Of a stretch of 64,000 nt of DNA, positions 10,848 through 23,097 are shown piece by piece. The notes under the pieces were generated by a model, which saw only the letters and a list, made by a program, of their open reading frames with translations, had not been told where the DNA came from and did not search any database. The stretch comes from Meghimatium bilineatum (taxonomy: Eukaryota; Mollusca; Gastropoda; Stylommatophora; Philomycidae). Position numbers and translations under genes: made by a program. The stretch is from the NCBI GenBank assembly GCA_034231615.1, contig CM067322.1, forward strand, positions 99,457,087-99,521,086. Reading direction: 5' to 3'. Numbering within the stretch: position 1 is the stretch's first letter; every line of letters starts with the position of its first letter.

Positions 10848-12287
10848 TGAGTGTATCAAAAAAACATAAAATTGAAGACGAGTGTCGGGTTTTCAAAGAC
10901 AAATGGATTACTAAATATTGTTTTATGTAAGTTGGCAACAAATCTGTTTGCTTGCTGTGTCACTAATCAGTGGCTGTTTTTAAGGAATATAACTTAAAAA
11001 GACATTACCAGACAAAACATCCCAATTTCGGACACAATCTAACATCTGAAGAAATGAAAAGAAAAATGCATGAATTGGTAAAAAGTCTGGAGAAACAACA
11101 AACTGTGTTTACAAAACAGTCTTCAATTCAAGATGCCGCAACAGAGGCCGGTTTGGTTTTGTCACACAAAATTGTGAAATACAACAAGCCATTTTCTGAT
11201 GGTGAATTTATTAAGGAATGTTTACTAGATGCAATAAACATTCTGTGTCCAGAGCAAAACAACAAATTTGACAGTATTAAATTATCCAGAAGAACTGTGG
11301 TCAGACATTTTGAAAAGATAAGTGGAGATTTGACTCTTCAACTTCAAGATGCAAGTAATCATTTTTTGTGGTACTCTCTTGCATTGGACGAGAGTACTGA
11401 TGTACAGAATACTCTCAATTATTAGTTTTTATACATGGAATAAACAATCATTTTAAACTTTTTGAAGAGTTACTGAGTGTTGAGTCGATCAAAGACACTA
11501 CCACTGGCCTCGATATATTCAATGTTGTTAGTAGCTGTATTGAAAGAGCTGGGTGAATGTGGAACAAGATGGCCAGTATTACAACTGATGGTACTCGTGC
11601 TTTAACTGGAAAAAATATAGGACTGATAAAGTTGATCAATGATAGGATTACGTCAGAATATCCTGACCACGTAATATTACCACTTCACTGTGTCATTCAT
11701 CAGGAAAGTTTGTGTAAATCTGTTTTAAAAATTAAGCATTTTATTGACCCAGTTGTCAGTGTCATAAACCTCATCAGATCAAGAGGACTCAATCACAGTC
11801 AGTTGAGAGCATTACTAGACGATCTAGAAACTGAACATTCTGATGTTCTGTACCACAGTACAGTTTGAAGGTTGAGTCTCGGAAAGGTTTTAAGGAGAGT
11901 ATGGGTTCTTAAAGAAGAAATAGTAATGTTTCTAGAGATGAAGGGCATAGAATGTGACTTCAATGCTAACATTGTTGATGCAGAGTGGAAGCTTGACTTT
12001 AATTTGCCATTGAAATAATGTAAAAGTTAAATGAACTGAATGTTAAACTTCAGGGCAATGGTTTGTTTGCACATGAAATGTATGTTCATGTAAAATCATT
12101 TCAAGCTAAACTCTCACTGTTTTCCAGACAAGCAAGTGAAAACATGTTTTGTCACTTCCCTTTGCTGAAACAAGAAACTATTTCTGATGAAATGAGTACA
12201 AAATTCAAAGTTCAGTTAGATGTATTGGTTGAAGAATTTGGAAGAAGATTGCAAGATTTCAAGAACTTGGAGCAGCACTTAAATGTT
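10848..12287 (+). pseudogene. hAT transposase, N-terminal and catalytic part, broken
   Basis: Conceptual frames in order: 'SKKHKIEDECRVFKDKW' start region; a BED-type zinc finger (VCLLC ... LKRHYQTKH) with a stop between the cysteine and histidine halves; a helical region to 'RRTVVRHFEKISGDL'; the first acidic motif 'LALDESTDV' near 11380-11405; 'ITTDGTRALTGKNIG' with the second catalytic aspartate near 11575-11620; 'LHCVIHQESLC' near 11680; then 'EEFGRRLQDFKNLEQHLNV', where the LINE interrupts. The layout matches ZBED/GTF2IRD2/SCAND3-like hAT proteins. Stops at about 10928, 10965 and 11423, and several frameshifts, make it non-functional. Confidence 0.88.
12279..12287. repeat. Nested LINE target duplication, left
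   Basis: ttaaatgtt here and again at 14715-14723. The hAT reading frame continues from this block straight into the sequence after the second copy, supporting it as the target duplication. Confidence 0.8.
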
Positions 12288-12319
12288 CTTCTTCTTCTTC
12301 ATCGTTCTTCAGTCAGATA

Positions 12320-13140
12320 TCAGGTTACAGCACCAATAGCTTCAATGAATTGTGTGATTCGCTTCAGGTCATCCATGGAACCCCTCAAGTCTGGAAGCAG
12401 TGCCGTCTCAGTAGGCCATATTTTCTCCCTCTCTTCTTGGTAGAGTTGACAGGCATGAAGAATGTGTTCTGCAGTCTCTGGGCTCAGTCCACAGGTCTGT
12501 CTCACCAATCTTCAGCTTTCGGAACATGTGACTTCTCAGTCTGTTGTGACCAGTTCGTAGTCTGAAAATGATGGTTTGTTCCTTGCGTGACATTTGGTGG
12601 TAGGGGTCATTTGGTTCTGCAGTTGGGTGCATTTGCTTCCACTGTTTCTTATATTCTGCTTTTAACATGGTCTTACTTTCATAGTACGTATTATCATTTT
12701 CTATTTGTTCCAGTGATCCCCCTTTTCTTGCCAGGAGATCAGCTTTTTCATTTCCAGGTATGCCACAGTGACCTGGGATCCACTGCAGTACTGTTTCTTT
12801 GGTGGTACTGCTGAGGTGTAGTAAGCAGGCTGTAAGTTCATTCATGCTCGTGTTCTTTGGATTTTTCAATGCCTGCCATACTGATTTTGCATCCGTTAGA
12901 AATACTACATGTCTGTTGTGACTCAGCAAGCAATTCATGAGCATTTTGGCTGCCTCTATTATGGCTTCCATTTCTGCTTTGAAATTTGTGGAATGTTTGC
13001 CTGTGGGTATGGATTTCTCTATTTCTTTTCCATCTGGTGTTACTATATATATTCCTGATCCTCCATCTAATACTGCCTCTTTCGCTGATCCATCTGTATA
13101 TACATGTGTCCATATATCCTTGGGTATGCTTTCTGTATGT
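12320..13140 (-). pseudogene. LINE RNase H domain and C-terminal Cys tail
   Basis: The frame around 13105 reads 'VYTDGSAKEAVLDGGSG' (first catalytic Asp), then 'FKAEMEAIIEAAKML' (Glu), 'VVFLTDAKSVWQAL' (Asp) and 'WIPGHCGIPGNEKADLLA' (His and Asp). All RNase H catalytic positions are present. Downstream are 'TIIFRLRTGHNRLRSH' and a CGLSPETAEHILHAC stretch, the usual zinc-knuckle-like LINE terminus, ending in 'IEAIGAVT' and a stop near 12320. Frameshifts between RT and RNase H (about 13115-13165), near 12970 and near 12500 break it. Confidence 0.85.
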
Positions 13141-13158
13141 GATTCTTAGTAGTCTCCT

Positions 13159-14529
13159 TTAGTACTTGTATAGTAGTTTCTGTTTTCGAAATAATGCTTG
13201 GTATATTGTCCATAATTCTTGGGAAGTTTTTCCTGTCCCATGTTGGGTATGTGTTAAAGGTGTTTTTAGGTTTTGTAGGTCTGTATCTGTGAGTGATTTT
13301 TGGAGCTGTTTAGCGGAGTGTAGAAAACTACCTCTTTTGAGTCGCTCTTTTGTAGGTCTGCTTAGTCTTTGGTTCATTTGATGACTCTCCAAACATTTGA
13401 ACTTTGCATACTGTGTGAGGATTTTTTCATTTCTTCTTTCTTCCATTGATGGCAAACCTGTGCATGTTTCCATTTCTGTGATTGGGGTAGTATTCATACC
13501 TCCTGTTATAATTCTGAGATTGCGGTTTTGTATCTTTGAGATATTTTCGGTGTTACTCTTGGCTGCGGTCCCCCATGCTGACATTCCATATTCCAAAACT
13601 GGTCTTACATAACCTGTATATGCTCTACTTAGAATTTTTCCATTTGCACCCCAATCTGTTCCAGCCAATTTTTTAAGGAGTGCTGTCCTCATTGTACCTT
13701 TTGTTTGGCACTTGTCTATGTGCTGTTTCCATGTAAGTCTTGGATCAAAAGTGACTCCAAGGTATGTAGGTGTCTCATCTTTTGGCAATGTTTGACCATT
13801 TATGGTTAGTAGGATTTTCTGTGGTTTGGTGGACATGCTGAAGATGGTATAGGTAGTATTTTGGGCATTGATAGACAAGGCCCATTGGTCTGTCCACTTG
13901 GCCAAATTGTCCATAGTTTCTTGCAACCTTATTTTTGTTGTGCCTACGCTCTCTTCATTGCACCATATCGCCAGATCGTCTGCATACATTGCATCATTTA
14001 CTTTACGCGAGAGAATTTGGTCAATGTCATTCATGAATATAAGGAATAGAGTGGGGGATAGAACACCTCCCTGTGGTACTCCATGCGTAAAGAGTTTCTT
14101 TCTGCTATGCTTCATTTCAAGCTTCACTGCTGCTTTTCGGTTGTGCAGGTAGTGTTTTATCCAGTAATACATGCGCCCTGTCACTTTGTTTTGTTGTAGT
14201 TTAAGGAGGAGTCCATCTTTCCATACACAATCAAAGGCTTTTTCCATATCTACCCACACCACTGATGTCTGCTTTTTTTCCTGGAAAGCATCCTCTACTT
14301 CCTGGGCAATTAGTGTAATCTGGTCTTCAGTTGATCTACACTTTCTGAAGCCAGCTTGCTGATTTAGCAGGATTTTATTTTTTTCTAGGAACCACATCAT
14401 TCTTTTGTTTACCATTAATTTGCAAACACAGCTGGTCAGACTTATTGGGCGATAGCTGTCCACCTTATTTTTTGGCTTGACTTTCTTGTGGATGGGTATC
14501 ATTATGGCGGTTTTCCACACCTGTGGCAC
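13159..14529 (-). pseudogene. LINE reverse transcriptase fragment (456 aa open frame)
   Basis: One long open frame covers most of the RT: 'YRPISLTSCVCKLM' (motif 2a region), 'QAGFRKCRSTEDQI', 'VVWVDMEKAFDCVW' (motif A, catalytic Asp), 'GVPQGGVLSPTLFLIFMNDI' (motif B), 'AMYADDLAIW' (motif C, catalytic Asp pair), 'PTYLGVTFDPRLTW' (motif E) and a thumb with 'VLEYGMSAWG'. The upstream RT start is in another frame, separated by a frameshift and a poly-A tract near 14555-14565. The RT core is intact, so the insertion is not very old. Best match by motif style: I/Nimb/Jockey-like LINEs with RNase H. Confidence 0.88.
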
Positions 14530-14714
14530 TAGACCTCTATCCCAACAGTTGTTAAATTTTTTTTATTAATTTCTTTTTTGCTGATGGTCCGATGTGAATT
14601 AGCAGTTCATTTGGTATGTCATCAGGGCCAGGTGATTTCCTACGTTTTAATACTGCTAGTTCTTCATTTAGTTAATTGATCGTGAATGGAATATTCATGA
14701 CATCTTGTTTATCT

Positions 14715-14723
14715 TTAAATGTT
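14715..14723. repeat. Nested LINE target duplication, right
   Basis: Second ttaaatgtt. After it the hAT transposase frame resumes (ATAAGT...GCAGAAGCTGATAAAG). Confidence 0.8.
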
Positions 14724-15092
14724 ATAAGTTCTTCTCTCAGTGCAGAAGCTGATAAAGCCCCAGACCACATACAGTTGTAGTTGCTTGAATTACAAGGCAA
14801 TCATTACCTGAAGGAAAGATTTAAGTCTGAATGTTTGTTGGATTTCTATGGTTCTTTGCCTGAACAATCATTCCCAAACTTAAAAAACTTTGTAGCTAAA
14901 TTTTTGTCATTATTTGGATCTACATATATTTGTGAACTGGCATTTTCTTGCTTAAAAATCAACAAATCTAAGAATAGGTCTTTATTATCTGATTGCAACT
15001 TAAATGCAGTCATGCAAATTTCTACAAGTAAACTTGTACCAGATTTCAAAGGAATTATACAATCTTACAAGCAATTACATACTTCTCATTAG
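14724..15092 (+). pseudogene. hAT transposase C-terminal dimerisation domain
   Basis: Continues the transposase after the LINE. It reads 'SAEADKAPDHIQL', an in-frame stop, then 'LLELQGNHYLKERF', 'FPNLKNFVAKFLSLFGSTYI' and 'CELAFSCLKINKSKNRSLL', ending 'QLHTSH' and stop. 'FGSTYICE..FS..K..KSK.RS.L' is the hallmark of the hAT C-terminal dimerisation region. The stop codon at about 14777 is an inactivating mutation separate from the LINE insertion. Confidence 0.88.
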
Positions 15093-15459
15093 AAATTAAT
15101 AATATCAATAAAGTTGTAACTGTATGTGTATGGTGTTTTTTTTAAATTTTCATTAAAACTATTGATATGAACCCATATTGTAACTATGCAAAATAATATT
15201 TTTCAAATATTGTTAAAATATTTGCAAAACCTTTTATCCATATTAGAAAATATACTGTTATAGTGTAAGTCTGTTAGAAATGTAATTTATTTCAGAAGTT
15301 ATCTACATTATCTAAAACTACCTTACTTTACAATAAAAATATTTAAGTGATTACTTACCGAGAATTTTAAACAAAAATATACATAATATTATATGTGGCC
15401 CTCCAATAGCTTTACAATTTTCAATGTGGCCCTCTGCACAAAAAGTTTGCCCACCTCTG

Positions 15460-15467
15460 TCCTATGG
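15460..15467. repeat. hAT target-site duplication, right
   Basis: Exact copy of tcctatgg at 10036-10043. Immediately followed by catcaacctgctgttgggaa, the continuation of repeat X. Confidence 0.93.
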
Positions 15468-15569
15468 CATCAACCTGCTGTTGGGAATGAAAATAACTCT
15501 TCATGTACTAAACCGCAGCAACTATTAGGTAGAGTGGCCATTTCCCTTACTTTTGTAGACTAACTTAAA

Positions 15570-18500
15570 GTGAATAATCTTGTTCTCACATACAATTAAT
15601 TTTTTATAGACTAACTTTTGATGAAATCTTCCAGTTCTCACATAAAATTTATTTTTCATAGACTAAGTTTTGATAAATTCCATTAGTTCTGACAGACTAT
15701 CAGTTATTTAAGACAAACATTTGATGAATTTTTCTAGTTCTCACAGATAATCATTTTTGTATAGACTAACTTTTGATTAATTCTAATTCTCACAATCAAT
15801 TTTTTTCATAGACTAACTTTTGATGATTTTTTCTAGTTCTCCCAGATAACCTATTTTTCATTAGACTAACCAAAATTTTAAAAAACTTCACCATTTCGAT
15901 AGTTACTGTCCCACAAAAGCAGCTCTAACGCTCTAACTATCTGCAATCTTGCAACTTACCACATATTTTTTTTCTTCCTAAATTAGTAGCTGAAAAAAGT
16001 GCTGGGAAATTATCATTGAAACAATTAAAACTGCACAAAGAAGGAGACAACCTGCACAAAAGACAAATCAGTAAACAAACACACAACACAATGTGACTAA
16101 AGAAATGGCAGAATTTGTAGTTTAAAAAAATGAAATGGATAAAAATTGAATGTCAACAATATGTAAATTAAAGATAAGAATAAGTACAAGATAAGTAGCA
16201 TTGTGATGACATGTCTACTAATTGAGTAATCCGTCAATAAAAAAAAAAATCACAATATTGATTATTACCTGTTATGTTTCAATGGATAAAATGAACTAAA
16301 ATGAGGACATGTGAAAATCTTGTATATGTCAACTTATACAGTTTGTAATTAATATGCTTGATTGAAAGTATACAATTTCAACGTTAAAATTTACTTTTCA
16401 TTAATAAGTATTCTGTATAGAAATTTGTGCAGATTTTGGGGGTAAAAATATAATTTAGGATTATTTTCTGCTTAAATAATAGACAGACAATTCTGGAAGT
16501 TAAAATATATCCATGTTTTGACTCAGCATACCTTTGGGATGAATAAAGTGAGAAATTCACTCGCTCTATATATTATTAGTAATTAACCCTTTATTTCTGA
16601 TAGGCTTTATCTGATAGGCTCCTAACTACTTCTATTAGAAGCAAACTCTGAGATGGAAATGCCAATAACCTTCCATTTTTATTGTTGACTACTCAATATA
16701 TTACAACAATCCCTTTACAACAAATAACTCTTATGGTATGAGAAAAAAATGAATTTGTACTTGCTTTCTTTTTTAGTCTTGTTATAAATATAACAGTGAG
16801 ACATGAGAAATAAGTATACATTAGCTGTCCATGTAGGCTGGAGTTTACATGAATACAAAGTTTTCTTCTGAATACTGAAGTTTCATCACGTCTTCTCAGT
16901 TTTAAAGACAGTATCATGAGCTTTGTATATATATTATATATATAATATAATATATATATACAATTTTGTGAATATATATAGATTCAAGAATAATTACATA
17001 TCATTATAAATAGTATATGTCTAGCTAGAATAACTGAAGTCGACATGTACATAAAATCTGGTGAACACAAGTAGATTACAATAAAGTATTTAGTAGGAGA
17101 AGAGGCGGACAATGTGGAAATATGGTAGGGTGACCCAGACAACAATAGATGATTGGAAGAAGACATAATTGTCTTGATACATGATACTGTGCAATAGAGA
17201 AATCAAATCCATGTCCGCAAGATAACACAGCGCCCTTCGTGTGCTGTAGTCTTAACTTGCACTATGTGTCTCATGGTCCTTTACCAGGGAACATAGTTGC
17301 CATCACTCAATTAACTAAGTATTTAGAATCTGCGACTGCTTCCAACAACGTCACATAAGCTACACCAAATACAAAATGGTGCGGCCTGCCTCTCAGAGTC
17401 TGCATCGCATCTAGATGTAGGGATATGGAAGAATACAAGAGCACAAGTTCCGTGAAGGGTTCACTTTCCATACCGTAACAATTTTACTAGTTTACATACT
17501 CATTTGTAAAATCTTACACGTAAACATATTCGGTTTTAAAAGTACCACAACAATGAAACACAATAGTAAACTTAGTACAAATTATTTACTTCGATATCCA
17601 TGCAATGTATCGTCAAGTTAGAAGCGCATTTCATTTTATAAGTTAAATCGAGCTGGTGATACACACGCTAAGATGTAGATGAAGCGCATGGGCAGGATGA
17701 CACAGTAGATCATGGCGCAAACTCACAGCGTCCCTCCGATTAAGTTGACACTTGTGGACTAAACTTCAGTATAACAAAACTTCACCGCAAAATTACAAAC
17801 CGAACATCAAGATATTTTGAAAGAAAAAGAATTGTTAAAACTGTTGTACATTAATCAAACATACCTCCTATTTAAAAGAATGCACATGGATAGTGTGTTT
17901 AAATATAAGAGAGAAGGAGATGGTGAATTGAGACTAGCTAGACAGAACTCTAAAGCTTATTGTCCCATTTTCCACCCATCCACCACCTTTCCCTTCACTG
18001 CACAGGCAACAAATCAGCATTTTAGCAGTGCGGCAGGCAGGTTGTGTAGAGCTGCAACACATTATGCAGCCACAGCATGTGAGACATGCAGCACGTTACG
18101 CATCCAGACATTTAGAGTGGAGAAAATCTAGGTTAGTGATATCATCAGTTCAAAGACCTTATTCACTACTACTTCTATCTATCCCAACATTAGCCATCTA
18201 CCTAAGACACACAACACGAATGTATTCTCAATTCAACTGCAGTACATATGTATATTATGTATATAAACTTAAAGTTTAACCCACAATAATGTAGAATGAG
18301 AAAAGGAGGAGGAGGCATAGAGAGAAAGAAAGAGTCCTTCCTTAACAAAATTGTGAGCATGTGCAAGTTATTCAAATCGCAAGACATGGAACTGTGTTCA
18401 AACTTTTAGCACACCAGCTTGTGATGCAGTCAAAATGCAGATTTATAATTACGCAGATTAATCTTTTATTAATAACCTATCACGCAACACATGATCCTAT

Positions 18501-18670
18501 CAGGCAACACAAGATTATACATTAGAAACAAATCCTATGTTATAACAACGGAAAATCTTAAACAGTTTTACGTATGGATTTTACATCAGGTCTTTCTGTT
18601 CGTGTGAAGAATCATACATAAGAATCTATGTGAATTAGCAACAAAGAAATAAAATAATAAATACCGTCTA
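15570..18670. other. Long quiet region, no gene recognised
   Basis: Near 15555-15870 a degenerate ~60-bp unit repeats (gactaacttttgatgaattcttctagttctcac-like), also seen at 9905-10015 left of the hAT insertion. The rest is AT-rich with no identifiable family. A short (ta)-rich palindromic tract is at 16921-16981. A CpG-containing patch at 17330-17760 has a short minus-strand frame near 17640-17715, too short to judge. Confidence 0.4.
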
Positions 18671-18677
18671 CAGGGTG

Positions 18678-18905
18678 TCAGATGTGTCGGGCCACTGACA
18701 CAAAATGACAAGACAACAATTTTCTGTTGTTTTGATTACATCCTGCTTGTAGGTACCGAAGTATTACTAGGGCCTAAAGAATAGCAACACTGTTTACTTT
18801 CCATGCATTTAATACGAGGCGACAAAGGAGGGGAGAACTATTGTTCAGCTAAAAGAAAAACGCAGCAATGGGAATTTGAGAATGAACACTGGAAAAAAAA
18901 CCCAG
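18678..18905 (+). mobile_element. SINE1 chimeric copy
   Basis: Starts with a 1a-like block (gtcagatgtgtcgggccact), then atcctgcttgtaggtacc, then 1b-like blocks (agaatagcaacactgtttac, ccatgcatttaatacgagg), ending gggaatttgagaatgaacac. The 1b head lies inside a 1a frame, so it is either two nested insertions or a rearranged copy. Confidence 0.55.
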
Positions 18906-19216
18906 ATCACACTAACAAAGAAATATGTAGTCTTCGCTTGTAATAAAAACTGTGCCCATTGTAAACGAGGCTCACCAATTTTCAGTAAAAACCAACGAAA
19001 GAACAAAAAATACTCGCCGATGCACAAAATACTTGACTGCAACAACAGAGATGCTACCATCCTGGATACTGAAAAATATCATGTCACCTTAATTATAACT
19101 TGTGTATGTTACTTGATAAAGTACTAGTGGTTAAAATGTTGCATTTTTAAATTTATTTTTTTTACTTTGTATAACTATCTGATTTTATGTTTGAACATTA
19201 TATTTATATATTGAAC

Positions 19217-19338
<122 letters not shown>

Positions 19339-19377
19339 ATATAGGAGTTATGGCAAGGTTATCATTCATACACACAG

Positions 19378-19548
19378 AACCGCCAAAGACGGATGTGTCG
19401 GATCATTGGTGCAAATATAAAACAGGAACACAAAGAATTTCCATTCTCTGGACTATATCCTGTTAGAAATCTTGCAAGATGATTGTCCTGCTACAAGAGG
19501 GATAGCGGGAGTTTGAGAATGAACACTGAAGAAGATACACAAAGACAA
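19378..19548 (+). mobile_element. SINE1a copy
   Basis: aaccgccaaagacggatgtg head, aaatataaaacagg, ccattctctggactatatcc, gagtttgagaatgaacactg, gaagaaga tail. The flanks tacacacag / tacacaaag may be a decayed target duplication. Confidence 0.8.
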
Positions 19549-19657
19549 GTCAATTGATGCTCCTCCAATCACTGTTTACTTGTCTTCCACAAATATTTTT
19601 TTACTGGGTCCTTTACCAATAATGAATACAATAATGTAGCTCCCCGGATCACACAAT

Positions 19658-19934
19658 GAATTTAGTATAATAATGATAAGAATAATGAAACAAGTATAGT
19701 AATGACAAGAATAATGAATCAGGTATAGTAATGACAAGAATAATGAATCAGGTATAGTAATGACAAGAATAATGAATCAGGTATAGTAATGACAAGAATA
19801 ATTAATCAGGTATAGTAATGACAAGAATAATGAATCAAATATAGTAATGACAAGAATAATGAATCAAATATAGTAATGACAAGAATAATGAATCAGGTAT
19901 AGTAATGACAAGAACAACTGATAGAGTATAGTAA
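19658..19934. repeat. 29-bp minisatellite, ~9 copies
   Basis: Unit aatgacaagaataatgaatc plus aggtatagt. Inner units are nearly identical and edge units more diverged, as expected from unequal exchange. Confidence 0.92.
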
Positions 19935-20039
19935 TGATTGAACAAATGTTTGAATACAGTAATACTTGCTGTGTAGACATGTAAAAATGCAAACGAGAAG
20001 AAGAGTACAGTAATGACATAAACATTGATTTGAGTATTC

Positions 20040-20245
20040 TATTTCTATAAACCCGTTAGGGTCATAGGGGTACCACAATGGACAACACAAAGTACTCCAG
20101 TGATTTCTATCTTCAATGATGCGGACGACGTGAGAAATTTTTTTTAAAGACATCAACCTCCTGGGAAAGTGAGACCAGAATATCATTTTCTGACTTCGCA
20201 ACAACATGTACACCTTAATAATCACCTGAACAGAATACAACAACA
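20040..20245 (-). mobile_element. LINE family C 3' end relic
   Basis: The minus-strand frame reads 'VVRIIEDRNHWSTLCCPLW' then 'PYDPNGFIE'. This is the 'I-x-EDR-x-x-W ... VVPLRP' terminus shared with copies at 23705, 26640 and 63170. Truncated at 5'. Confidence 0.6.
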
Positions 20246-20291
20246 CACTTCAGGGTGTCGGCTATGCACTCATCCCTATGAAACTGTTGAC

Positions 20292-20671
20292 TTACAAATA
20301 GGTATGTCAGTGGTAACAAATTTGTTTTACTACAAATAGGTATGTCAGTGGTAACAAATTTGTTTTACTACAAATAGGTATGTCAGTGGTAACAAATTTG
20401 TTTTACTACAAATAGGTATGTCAGTGGTAACAAATTTGTTTTACTACAAATAGGTATGTCAGTGGTAACAAATTTGTTTTACTACAAATAGGTATGTCAG
20501 TGGTAACAAATTTGTTTTACTACAAATAGGTATGTCAGTGGTAACAAATTTGTTTTACTACAAATAGGTATGTCAGTGGTAACAAATTTGTTTTACTACA
20601 AATAGGTATGTCAGTGGTAACAAATTTGTTTTACTACAAATAGGTATGTCAGTGGTAACAAATTTGTTTTA
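20292..20671. repeat. 38-bp minisatellite, 10 identical copies
   Basis: Unit tacaaataggtatgtcagtg plus gtaacaaatttgttttac. All ten copies look identical by eye, so the array was homogenised or expanded recently. Contains an imperfect aacaaatttgtt palindrome in every unit. Confidence 0.95.
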
Positions 20672-20874
20672 AAGAACATTAATAACCAAAACTATGCAAC
20701 AGAAAACTACCCTACCCCATTCAGACATGATACAATGTCATGAAACATCAAGTTCCTGGAATAGCTGAAGAAACATGTGTATAACAGTAAGGAGTTACTA
20801 TACTCAGATCTGAGTAACAAAATATATTTTATATATACACAAGACCAAAACAAAAAACGGCGAGCAGACAAGCC

Positions 20875-21145
20875 TATAGACAAGAGGTGGGGGGGGGGGG
20901 GGGGGAGAGAAGGAGGGGAAAGTGTGTGACCAAACCTTCCTATACTTATATAATTGGAATATGACTACTATTACTACTAGTCAAAAGGCGGGTGAAAAGA
21001 CAAAAAATCCACCCCTTTTGAGATTTTTCACAAAAAGGTCATCAAATTTTCTATCAAGATATGGAAGACAAAAACACACGAAAGACTTTTTATTTTAAAG
21101 GTATAACCCCCACCCTCCTTGAGAACATATCTACAGTACTGGGAG
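20875..21145 (+). repeat. G/C-run repeat (family P) copy
   Basis: Contains cctatagacaagaggt, a run of about 17 G, then ggcgggtgaaaagacaaaaa, atccaccccttttgagattt, tttaaaggtataacccccac and aacatatctacagtactgg. Same block order as copies at 24630, 25825, 27530, 37440, 39420 and (minus) 54950. Confidence 0.6.
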
Positions 21146-21149
21146 CAGG

Positions 21150-22440
21150 GAATTAATAATGTGCACATATGTCTCCAGTGTCTTAAAATGAATGTCCTAC
21201 CTGAAATTCCTAGACTCTTGAAACATCCAGAGCAAATTAAATCAGAAAAATCTTAACCATCCATTGTTGAGTTGATAAGTGAATAAAATATATTGATTAA
21301 ACTACTAGTCTAGTGTTTTTAGTTCTAAGAAAGATAAAGATGTCTTTTAAACACAGGACTCCATTTATCATAACTGATATGATTGATAACAGTATTAGTA
21401 AGCCAGACATGCACTGGTCCTGTGTTTGTTTTTTTCCCCTCTCTTATTTGACTAGTGTCTGTGTGAAACTTGTGGTCTGTAGACCCAGTGCCCCACTCAC
21501 CAGCAGTGGCTGTCTGCTTGCAGGCTGTGTGTGGATCATTGATCTGCTGCATGGAGAACCTCTTCTCTGACAACAAACATTACACTTGTACCTTACTGTA
21601 CATCTGAATGAATTTCACAAAGTCAAAACTAATTAATATTTAAAAACATTAATAATTATTTGAGAATAAATGAATACCTCCCTGACAAAAATCTGCTTTA
21701 ATACCCTAAAGCACAGTGAATTAATTTTTTTTTAAATCAGCAAAAAAAATAATTTAAAAAAGCACAGACAGTGAAAGCTAAAAAAAATTACTATAAAGAA
21801 GGTGAGCACGTGCTGCTTAGCATTATAAATACATCATTCTAACAACAAACAAGTATAGTTTAAATTCTTGACTGGTTGAATTTTTATTCAAACATTTGTT
21901 CCATGCATACAACTTTTCTATATACCCCCTCTATATCAGGAGAGGGCACAATAAGTCAATAATTCACATAGAATGACACTGTCCCAGAAAGGAAACTCCT
22001 AACAGCAGATTTAGATTTCTTTATTCCCCCCTTCAAGCACTGCTCTAAAACAGCTTGGGGGAGGGGAACAGTGAAGGCAAGAATAGATTCAAAAGAAAGT
22101 AGGTCAGTGCACACAGATAATGCATATATGCAGCTGACAGGTGAACTGCATTTGTACTGGACTTGAATGAAAGGCAAGGCGGGAATGGAACAGGACAAAA
22201 GTCTCAGGTAAAAGTCCTGATAAAGATGGTAATCTAGGAATTCAGCAATGTTCTCAAATCCCTTGATCTAGTTCACTCTTCTTGATTAACTTTTCTGAAA
22301 TTAAAAATTAATACAGAGATGGAACACTACAGTATTTCCTTCCTTCAACAATACTGTTTCTACCTTTGTGTTTTCTGCTATTCTCAATCTCATGTTTTCA
22401 ACAAAGCAGTAACTAAACTATTTATTTTATTGAACTATAT
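21150..22440. other. Non-coding stretch
   Basis: No repeat family or coding region recognised. A short frame near 21313-21570 has no recognisable features. Confidence 0.4.
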
Positions 22441-22444
22441 TAAG

Positions 22445-22900
22445 TGACTTATTCTTTCCAGAATGTTGTCTTCATCTTTCATTGTGGATACTCTGAATGC
22501 CTCTCTGTCCTGGGCAAATTAGTCTACATTAGCCAGAAACATGCTCACACATTCTTCAATGTCTCTGATCCATTATCTTCTTGGTCTCCCTCTTCTTCTC
22601 TACCTGGCACTCTGCCCTCCAGAATCAGCTTCTCGATGGCATCATGTTCTTTATGAGTCCAAAATACTCTAGTTTCCTTCTTAAGTAGTTTCCTTCTTAA
22701 GATGATATTTAGAAGCCACCTTTCATTTAATGTCAGTAATTTCAGTATTCTTCTTTTTCTCTGTCCATGATATTCGTAGGATCTTTCTGGAGCGCTTCAT
22801 TTCAAATGAATTTATTCATCTGGATATCTTGTTTAAAGTCCAAGTCTCACATCTGTATACTGTCAATGGGAAAACACATGATCTTAAAAGGGTAATTTTA
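22445..22900 (-). mobile_element. LINE C-terminal relic (family D)
   Basis: The minus strand reads 'RKLEYFGLIKNM' near 22670, then 'LEGRVPGREEEGRP-W' equivalents near 22580-22620 and an 'AQDREAFRVSTMKDEDNILE' ending near 22455. This is the canonical tail of an RTE/CR1-like LINE (FGH-R, LEGRVPGRR-RGRPR-W, DRE-WR). The part at 22740-22900 is a further-decayed thumb region ('YRCETWTLNKISR-N'). Confidence 0.6.
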
Positions 22901-23097
22901 GTGTCATTATTACTACTTTGCCACAGCTTTCTCATTTGTATTAATTTGAATGTTGTAATTGCGAATCTTCTTTTAATCTTAACCGAACAATTTCTGAAAC
23001 TTTTTTTACTAGACTGGAAAAATATAGTTACAAGTGGAGAATATATTTATAATTTACATTTTATTGTTGCTTAATGAATTGAATGTAAACTTCTATG

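Larger units (their letters stand above)
12288..14714 (-). mobile_element. 5'-truncated RNase H LINE nested in hAT
   Basis: Minus-strand insertion of about 2.43 kb ending in a (GAA)n-type tail (gaagaacgatgaagaagaag on the minus strand). It lacks ORF1 and endonuclease: the 5' end starts within the RT at a 'LKRRKSPGPDDIPNEL' motif (around 14610-14660). It has RT, then RNase H, then a Cys-rich tail, the order of I/Jockey-like LINEs with RNase H. It is flanked by a 9-bp duplication of hAT sequence, so it inserted after the hAT. Confidence 0.9.
10044..15459 (+). mobile_element. hAT transposon with nested LINE
   Basis: The left end is cagggatgggcaaact and the right end, reverse-complemented, is cagaggtgggcaaact. 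That gives 16-bp terminal inverted repeats with two mismatches, flanked by an exact 8-bp duplication. Without the nested LINE (12288-14714) and one copy of its 9-bp duplication, the element is about 3.0 kb. It encodes a decayed BED-finger/hAT transposase. The site is a repeat X copy whose two halves rejoin exactly at tcctatgg, so the pre-insertion site is visible from other copies in the window. A (ta)n tract lies at 10241-10300. Confidence 0.93.
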
